Below, piece after piece: positions 40,301 to 49,300 of a stretch of 64,000 nucleotides of DNA. The position numbers and the translations under genes were made by a program. The number at the start of each line of letters is the position of its first letter. The first letter of the stretch is position 1. This stretch comes from Casuarius casuarius (Eukaryota; Chordata; Aves; Casuariiformes; Casuariidae). The stretch is taken from the NCBI GenBank assembly GCA_003342895.1, contig PTFA01000024.1:3051052-3115051 (forward strand), written 5' to 3'. The notes beneath the pieces were generated by a model, which was not told where the DNA came from, ran no database searches, and saw nothing but the letters and a program-made list of their open reading frames with translations.

Positions 40301-43300
40301 GGGTAACCTGTTCCAGTGCTCAGTCACCATCACAGTAAAGTTTTTCCTCATATTCAGATGGAACTGTCTGTGTTTCAGTTTGTGCCTGTTGCCTTTTGTC
40401 CTGCCACCAGGCACCAGTGAAAAGTGTCTGGCCCCATCCTCTTTACACCCTCCCTTCAGATATTGAAACACATTGATAAGATCCCCCGCTGCGGTCTGCT
40501 CTTCTCCAGGCTGAACAGACCCAGCTCTCTCAGCCTTTCCTCATATGAGAGATGCTCCAGTCCTTTAATCATCTTACTGGACCTTCGTTAGACTCGCTCT
40601 AGTAGCTCCACATCTCTCTTACAACTGAGGAGCCCAGCACTGGACACAGCACTCCAGGTGTGGCCTCACCAGGGCTGAGCAGAGTGGAAGGATCACCTCC
40701 CTCGACCTGCTGGCAATGCTCTTCCTAATGCTGCCCAGGATACCACTGGCCTTCTTGGCCACAAGGGCACATCGCTGGCTCATGGTCAACTTGCTGTCCA
40801 CAAGGACCCCTAGGTCCTCCTCCGCAGAGCTGCTTTCCAGCAGGTCAGCTCCCACCCTGTACTGGTGCATGTTATTCCTCCTTAGGGGCAGGACTCTGCA
40901 CCTCCCTTTACGGAACTTCAGGAGGTTCCTCTCTGCCCAGCTCTCCAGCCTGTCCAGGTCCCTCTGAATGGCAGCGCAGCCCTCTGGTCTATCAGCCACT
41001 CCTCCCAGTTTTGTATCACCAGCAAACTTGCTGAGGGTGCACTCTGTGCCTTCATCCAGGTCACTGAGGAATAAGTTGAACAGAACTGGAGCCAGTATTG
41101 ACCCCTGGGGGACACCACTAGTTACTGGCCTCCAACCAGACTTTGCACCACTGATCACAACCCTCTGAGCTCTGCCTTTCAGCCAGTTCTCAATCCACCT
41201 CGCTATCTGCTCACCTAGCCCACGCTTCCTGAGCTTGCCTATGAGGATGTTACGGGAGACAGTGTCAAAAGCCGTACTGAGGTCAAGGTAGGCAACATCC
41301 ACTGTTCTCCTCTCATCTACCCAGCCAGTCATTCCATCATATCAGGCTATGAGAGACCAGAACAGAGAGACCTAACCACAGACCATACAACAACTCCCTA
41401 ATGTGGGAGAGTAAAGCGTTCATGATACTGATACACCCAAGTGTCAAAATACTAGTACACATGCTATGACTGAGTGAATTTGAAAAAAATCTGCAATTAG
41501 TGACTACAACCCTCCAATCAGGGGTGTAAACAATCAGTAACAACTCTGCTCCATAAAAATTACTTTGAGATTTGAGATGATACTAGTACCACAATCTTTA
41601 AAACCATGGCATCACTATGGTACCCAGTATATTAAATTGCTTTTTATTGGAACCTGTTAACATCCAGACACTTAGATCCATCATTCCAAATTGCTCCCAA
41701 GTCTTTTCTGTCTGTGCTTTCCACTTGTCTCTCCTGCCCTCCTCTGCGCTCATTCAATCCTTGGTAAATCAAAAGCTATGTCTCTTCCTTACCTGTAAGT
41801 TCTGACAAAGTTCTGATGACAAACATCTTAACTGAAACAGCTCCTCCACAAAAGAGATCTGAGCTTGAATATGTTGAAAGCTGGGTTAACATTTGGCCTT
41901 CCACTACACACGTTACACTTGAAACAACAATAAAAACAACGACAACAAAAACCACATGTCCACTGTACCTCAATCCTTGGTGGTTCCTGTACTGTAGTAG
42001 TTTCATTTTGAGGTTTCTCTACTTCAGTGGATGATTTAGGTTTCTTTTTCTTTTTCTTCTTTTTTTTCTTCTTTTCCAACCCTTCTTCAGGCTCAGTTTC
42101 ACTGGCATCATTTCTTGTTTCTGACTGTTGACAAAAATCATGGGGAGTGACTGTTATACATTGATTTATTTCAACATGAAAATAAAAGTAAAAACAAATT
42201 CAAATATTCACAATGACCAAACTTGTACAACTAAATCATATCTTAGTTAACCTATGCTAGAATACCAAGCAGACAAGGTGAATTCAAGACCTATCATAAA
42301 TTCAGAGGTAGTGTAAGAACTCTTCACTTGAAGAGCATTGCACAGTTATCAGAATGTATCTGCACTACTGAGATTTCTGTAGGAAATATCCACCCATAAT
42401 AAGACTAGATTTCCGTGTTTCCTGTCTGATTCTGAAGTCAGAAATTTGAAAAAAGTCCTGCTTAGAAGTAATCTATTCAAATCAGCTATTTTGGAAGTTA
42501 GTGTTGCTGGAGCTGCACTGTCTTGTTCTTCTTTTTAACTACACAAAGAAAAATGTTCTAATAGATACAAGGTAATTTCAATTAGTTCTTAAAAGCTACA
42601 TTAGAAGTGAACATTCTGTACGGAGTCTAGAAAAAATGGCAATGCATCATGTCAAGAGACATCATTAAAGAATAACAGAAATGAGTTTAGAGCAGACAAT
42701 TCTCAAGTACCTTTGCCTGACTATCCTGCTTCCCTTTGCTTCTGGAAAGACCTTCAGATGCTGGCGATGACACAATTTTCTTTGGAGGCTGTGAAAGGAC
42801 CATGGCCCAAGACACATGTGGCTGAGCAGAACCATCTGCAGATGTTTGAGGAAGTGCTGTTTCATAAAAAGAGATATGCAAAGATGTCACAAAAATATTT
42901 CTCAGGGATTCAGAAGCAAAGGATCAGTAATCGATGAATCAAGTATAGTAGAGAGCCATTTTCTTTCCTCGTAAAGAGTGAAATAAGATGCTCACTTGCA
43001 CGTTTCATTTCTCCAGAGGGCTTTCTAGAATATACAAGCTGAAAGAGCTGAAAGGTTTTCTTCTGTGCTTTAGCACGCAAGAGTTTCATCCACACTACCA
43101 TTCAGAGATATCAGTATTTTGAAAGAATTCATACTTCATTCATCTTGTAAATATTCTTAACACACAACAGATACCAAGCAAAATCTAAATTCTTCTTTAA
43201 GAATGAGAGAAACTTTACTGAGCAAATAAATACTGCAACTATTTTATTCTGGGGTATAAGAACTGAGGAGGACAGCATTTGGGGAAAAAAAATGTTATCG

Positions 43301-46300
43301 AATGACCTCAAAATTTCTGGAAAAAACTCATCTTTAGTAGGCCTTTCAAGCAACTTAAGCAGATCAGCCTGTCATTTCTGAATCCTTATTGCAGGATTCA
43401 GAGGGAAGATAAGCACTGAACTGTTCAGACTGGTGCAGTTCTGTGCATGCACAGAAGTACAGTGACAGGCGTGTAGACAACTTCAGTGCACAACATATTT
43501 GATGATTGCAGGGATGAGTCTTGCTGACAATTCACACAATTTCGGACTTAGGTAACTCAATTACATCTAAATACTTACCTGAAACTAGCCACTTGAAATT
43601 TTTGTGGCTATTAAAAAAAAACAAAAACCCCACAAACCTATGCATCCTCACAGCCATAAACCAGGTAAGCAAAAACAACAAATAGGACATTTCAGCACTA
43701 ATGTGGAATATCACAGTACTCCACTGCAATCTTCTTTATTAAAAGGCGTGACAAAAATAACATATGCTACAGAATAAAAACATGTACCTACTAGACCATC
43801 AGCTATTTAAAGTAAATCTGCTTACCCAGACTGATCAAATATTTACCTCTTGCTTATTCCTGAAAAAATCTGAAAATGACTCAATAGACTTCCAATAAAT
43901 TAATCAGCATTACTCTCTCTCCTCATAATCAACACAGGAGGCAACCGCAGCAACATTTGCCCTTGAGCACCAATGAGACCACAGAGAAAAATAGGACAAT
44001 CACAGTTCTGATCTGCTAACGAAATCTATAAGTAAGAGTGAGCCGCAAGTGATTATCTCATTTGAAAGAAACTGATAAAGCTTTGTATCACTTAAAATTG
44101 ATCAAAGCCATCAACACAGCGCACACTACACAGCACATGATCAACATGCATATTAATGAAAATACAAGAAAATTTGGATTCATTCAAATATTTGCTTCCA
44201 AGATATTTTTGGCATTGCTCTTGAAGATTAACCTTAAATGATTTCTCACTTGAATTTCTTTCATGATTATCTGTTTGTATTTCAAAAAGCATTAAATTAA
44301 AAAATTTTACAAATGTTACAAATTACAAAACCCATTCAAATCACTGTGGCATTGTAAAGAAAGAGATACAGCCATCCTGCTTTACTAAAAGGCCCCTAGA
44401 GAAGGGTTGGGGTTGTGTTTTTTCGTTTGTTTTATAATGAGCTTACTGTTTAATTCCTTGTTTATATTACTGTTCAATGGCTCCTGCAAATACTTTATTT
44501 TTCCAAATTAATAAGATGCAAATAGTTCAAACACAAGGAAATAATTTATATCTGTAGTACTTACCTCTACCATCAAATGAAGAGGGAATTAAGTTGGCTA
44601 CTGTTTCATCTAAAGTTTTTGATGGAGCTTTGCTTTCCATAAAAACATCTTCCTATAAAATAGATGGTCAGATATCACAAAAATAGAAATATAAGCACTG
44701 CTCTAAATTAAATGAAACATTAAAAAAAGACTCCAATCCAAGCACAGATCAAGGTGTAGGGAATTTTGTAGCCCAGTATTTTTGTTGTTCTTCTTATTGG
44801 AACTATTTGGACCCTATAACACAAAATGCAAGCAGATGCCTGTCTACTGCAATACAAGCAAGATGATGTCTGCTTATATTTCACAACAGCGTCCAAACAA
44901 TAATTCTAAGAACAAGCAAGAAAGTTTTAATTTTCTAAAAACATTAAAAACAAAGTCCATCAGCAAATTCAAACTAGCAATGAAAAAGGAAATTACAGTG
45001 TCAGCAACAAGGTATTTTCTCCATCACAGGCATTTCCACTGAAAGGCAAAAACTGGAAAAATTATGCTATTTGGATCCTTCAAACAGAAGGATCATCTTT
45101 AATCACTGTTGAAAACTCTGATATAATACATCTGATATGCTGCTGAATGCGTCAGTATTGTATTTACTAACAACTAGGGAAACAAAGAAATCAACAAGAA
45201 AAATTAAGCTAAGCAACCCATACCTCTTAACAATATTTTCTTCCCTCCTTCAGGAATTCAGTTTCTTATTTTTATCCTTTAGCGCACAACAATTAAGAAC
45301 AATATTACAGACACCAGATTCCTTTTCTTAATCTGTTAAAACTGCTGAATAAATGGCTGCTTACATATTATTTCCAGGAGAGAAATAAAGCAAAAAGCCA
45401 TTAAGAAACCTCCAGGAATGTATGTGCTCTGTATAGGCAAGCTAGAAGTCTAGATCACAGCAGTACCAATCTACATTCTAACAGTACATGGCTTTTCCCC
45501 ATCTACTGCCAGCATAGTCAGGGAAAGAATAGTAAGAAAGAGTAAAAGAGGAGATGGCGAGCACTGGCACCACCAACAATAAAAAGAACCGTAAAACCTC
45601 AGGCTATGAAACTTCCTTACAAGCTACTTAAGCAGGTATTAAATTACCATACTGAATGCAAAAATAACTTCTTGAACTTTATACAAGTTCCGTTTTTATG
45701 AGCTCCACAACATGAAAGCATCAGCTAACCTCTGTGTTGAACAAAGGAGACATCTGTGTCTTCAGTGGTTGACTAAGGCACCTAACATTATTTTCCGCTG
45801 AACATACTGATCTGCTTCTACACTGTACATCCAATACCTCACTGCTTCCCAAACTCTGTGACTTGGAGAAATCCAAAGCAGGAGCTTCCACAGCAGGTAC
45901 AGGAAGACTCTCTCTTTTTGGAGTTTGTGTTGACTTCTTGTTTGTCACTTTATTGAACCTGTCTGAATAAAGTATACAAAGTTAAAACAACAGAACTTGC
46001 CTGTGATCAGTTCTATGTATGTCTTATAGAACACCAACTGACATAGCCACAATAATTGTCACAAGAACTATGGCTACACTTGCTTAACATTAAAAACAAA
46101 AAAAGAAGTAGCTATTATAATCAAGACGCATAAACAACACTGAATCCACAGCCATTGTAAATTCAGGTGCTTGCTTAGTATCAGTTTACATGAACCTGGA
46201 GAACCAGCAAAAAAGGTAAGTCATCATTTTCTGTCAAAAAGTTACCTGGACAAAAAACTGCTCCTTAACTATTACAGATTTAGAAACATGGTCACAAACT

Positions 46301-49300
46301 GGAGGTTATAGCACAATCAACTACTTTGCATCTACTCTATATATTTGTAACCAAACAGCACATTTGTACCTGGTTTCATGGAATCTCTGCTGCATGCAGA
46401 GGTCTGGAAAGAAGTCCTGTTCACAATTCTGCCGGAAGAGTCATCTCCATCATGCCTTTTCTTGTCTAATTTTTTCTCACCCTCTTTCGACCTCCTCTGC
46501 TGCAAATATTTGTGACATATTTAGTTGATTTTAATTGAGTTTTGTCAAATCATCAAATTTGCCCTAGTATAACTTCAGTTATAGTTAACTAACTGTGCAT
46601 CTGGAGTTTGAACTTTAAGTTAATACATCGGAAACAGTTAATACACCATAACCATCAATAACCAATTAAAAAGTCAGAGGAACAGCCAGTTAGAGATTTG
46701 TTATTGAATCCTGTTAACATTTGGTTAACTGTGTTACTTTTAGCATATACTGCAGTGTAAGCAAGATGGATCTAACCCATATGTTTCTAGACAACTGTAC
46801 TTTCAAGATCTAATTAAAAGTAACTGGAGTATTTCCAATAGTTTAAAACCTAAACCTGGTCTTAAATCATCCAGTCTGACTTTCTAAAACTGAGTTTCAT
46901 CTAGAAAACGGCTAAAATCTTTTAAGCATTCCAAGCCTTCGACTAATCAACACACCATAGGCAAAACCAGGCAAGACTGATGTGCCAGCAACATCCAAAA
47001 GACTTCGAGCAGCCAGAAAGTAATTTGAAAAGAAGCACCTACGTGATGCCAGTAAAGCAAACGTATTCACACGAATCCTGAAGCCTTGTGATTCTCACCA
47101 TTCTCTCTGGCATTTACCTTGCCAGAGTTGGGCTCAGAAACCAGTGTGGTCTAAACAGGCAGGAAAAAAGCACTAGGCATGCACTCATGCCAACACAAAA
47201 GAGTGGCATAACTTTTTCTGATTACAGGATACTGGACTAAGTACATCTGGTGCAAATACTGTTTTCTTGGGTGGGGGGAAGAGATATTTTCTGACCTCCA
47301 AAGTTAACATGTTAAGGCCTTACAAGATGTGCTCATATTGATGCAAAGACACACAGGTCAGTAACTTCTCTCTTAAAGCTCACAAAGAAATAAGTGAACA
47401 CAAAACAGTGCCAAAAAGACCATTCGGCAACACTCAGCCCAGTTCTATATAGATCAGAGAACTCCTCCCAGAAGTTAAATTAAATTTCTTAATACACCTC
47501 ACCTGTACTGTGAGCCATATGGCTTCACTGTTTAACTTTTCCCTCAGCACTAAAAATGCTTATTTTACATCTCTAGCCTTTGTATCTTAACATACCTGTT
47601 AACACATGCTTAGGATCTGATCTTGCAGTTCCTCTACACATGCCTGACCACAGCAAAGATATCAGGTCTCTGCCTAGGGAGTAAGGTCCACCCAGAAGGA
47701 TGTGACTGGAGTACAGATGACTTTAATTTGTAAGGCTGTTCTCATTGTGTATAATCAAAGACTCACAGTGTCCAACCACAGAGGGAAATGGCTTAATAAT
47801 ACACCTGATTTTTTTTTTCTGATTTTAAAATTTGGAGTAGCTTGTCTATTTTTTGTTTGAAAATTTTATCCAAGTTTCAGGGAACTTATCCTCAAATGGA
47901 CACACACAAAATCACACAAGATGTTTATTAAACATCTGTTTTCCTTTTGATTGAAGGAGAGCATGTCTAACACTAACTCTTCTTCCCTCTGCACTCCAGC
48001 ATGAGTTTCTTCTCGCCTGTGGATTGTTTTCCACCTGTAGCAGGTGGAATTCCTTCACTGATAAATGTGGTCTGTATCACTAATCAGCTGCTTAGCTGAT
48101 TACAGCCATTGGGTCTCTCTAACTCAGGTCATGGGGGCTGACACGAGGCTCTGAAAAAGCCCAGACAATGAATGAGGTAAAGCACAGTTCACAAATACAT
48201 GGTTATTTTTTTTCCCTATGCTACTTTCTGAGAAAAAAAAATACAGGCCCCTCATTTTCCAAATATACTACTAGAAAAACTGTATTCGCCCGAATTATAG
48301 AATTCCATAAACATCTTTGAAATCTAAAGCTGAATGTGTTAATACTACCATCCTTTTAAAATGCCACTCATTATTGCTACAAGAACAGAAAGTGATTATT
48401 CATTTCAAAAATGAACACAACATTTAGAAAGATTGACTTAAAATAAGAATGTCTTAATTTTAATTTTTTGAAAAAGTATATTTGCTTACCTTTGAAACGT
48501 TCCTACTTTCTGGTCTGACTGGATATGTTCGTTCAGCAGATTCACTGACTCTTCCAGAACTATTATAGTATGTAGAGTTGTTAGAATGATATTGTGAGCT
48601 TGTTACTGGATATACACTTGAAACATCAGGCGAATAAGAGCAGCTGGAGTATTCACCGAGCGTAGGATCTCCCACAATGCTATGTGAGTGACATTGAGAA
48701 AGACATGAGAAGTCATGGGACAAACTTTCAGCATATACTCATTGTCTAGATAAACACATCATTCTTTTGCTGAGGAATTTGTTTAACAAGAAGGCCATAC
48801 TTCAAAAGAAAAGTATTCCATGTTATTTAAATTAAGTATTCACTCACTGTTATAGTCTACTTTTAATAATACTTCAATTCTATTTTGGAGAAAACATGTA
48901 TTTTAGTTAATATTTAAAAATACAGATGTTATCTGAAAACCTATTTCCAAGTTTCAAAGCTAGTCTGTGTTACAGTTGCAAGCCCCATTTCTCTGTAGGG
49001 ATACCAACATTCTTTCTACCTATTTTTGGTAGGCTTTTTCTTGTGAAACAAACCCAAAGCACAGTATAACTACATGGCATGCATTACATATTTGACTGGA
49101 AAAACAGAAATTTTAAATAGTAAAACCTATCTTAAAATGTCTCAATAACAAAGTAAGAGTATAGCATGCTATACAGGGTATGAGGCATGTACGAATTACA
49201 ATACAGGATGATAAAACAGCCAAAATCAGAACTGAACTTAGCCATCATAGTTTATGAAAATACAACATGTCTGCAGCATGCCTTTTTCTTTAAAAGTATA

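Larger units (their letters stand above)
40152..41355 (-). mobile_element. 5'-truncated CR1 LINE
   Basis: A typical avian CR1 insertion in SECISBP2 intron 8, inserted in gene orientation. Its 3' end (plus-strand text CACAGAATGGTTGAGGTTGG, CCTCTGGAGATCATCTAGTC) is at the low coordinate. The body encodes the C-terminal half of the CR1 reverse transcriptase. The 5' part of ORF2 and all of ORF1 are missing, as is usual for CR1. Target-site duplications were not identified. Confidence 0.95.
37788..41968 (-). other. SECISBP2 intron 8, carrying two CR1 copies
   Basis: The longest SECISBP2 intron (4.2 kb). It holds an old CR1 relic (about 38580-39370) and a better-preserved truncated CR1 (about 40152-41355), both in gene orientation. 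Confidence 0.75.
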
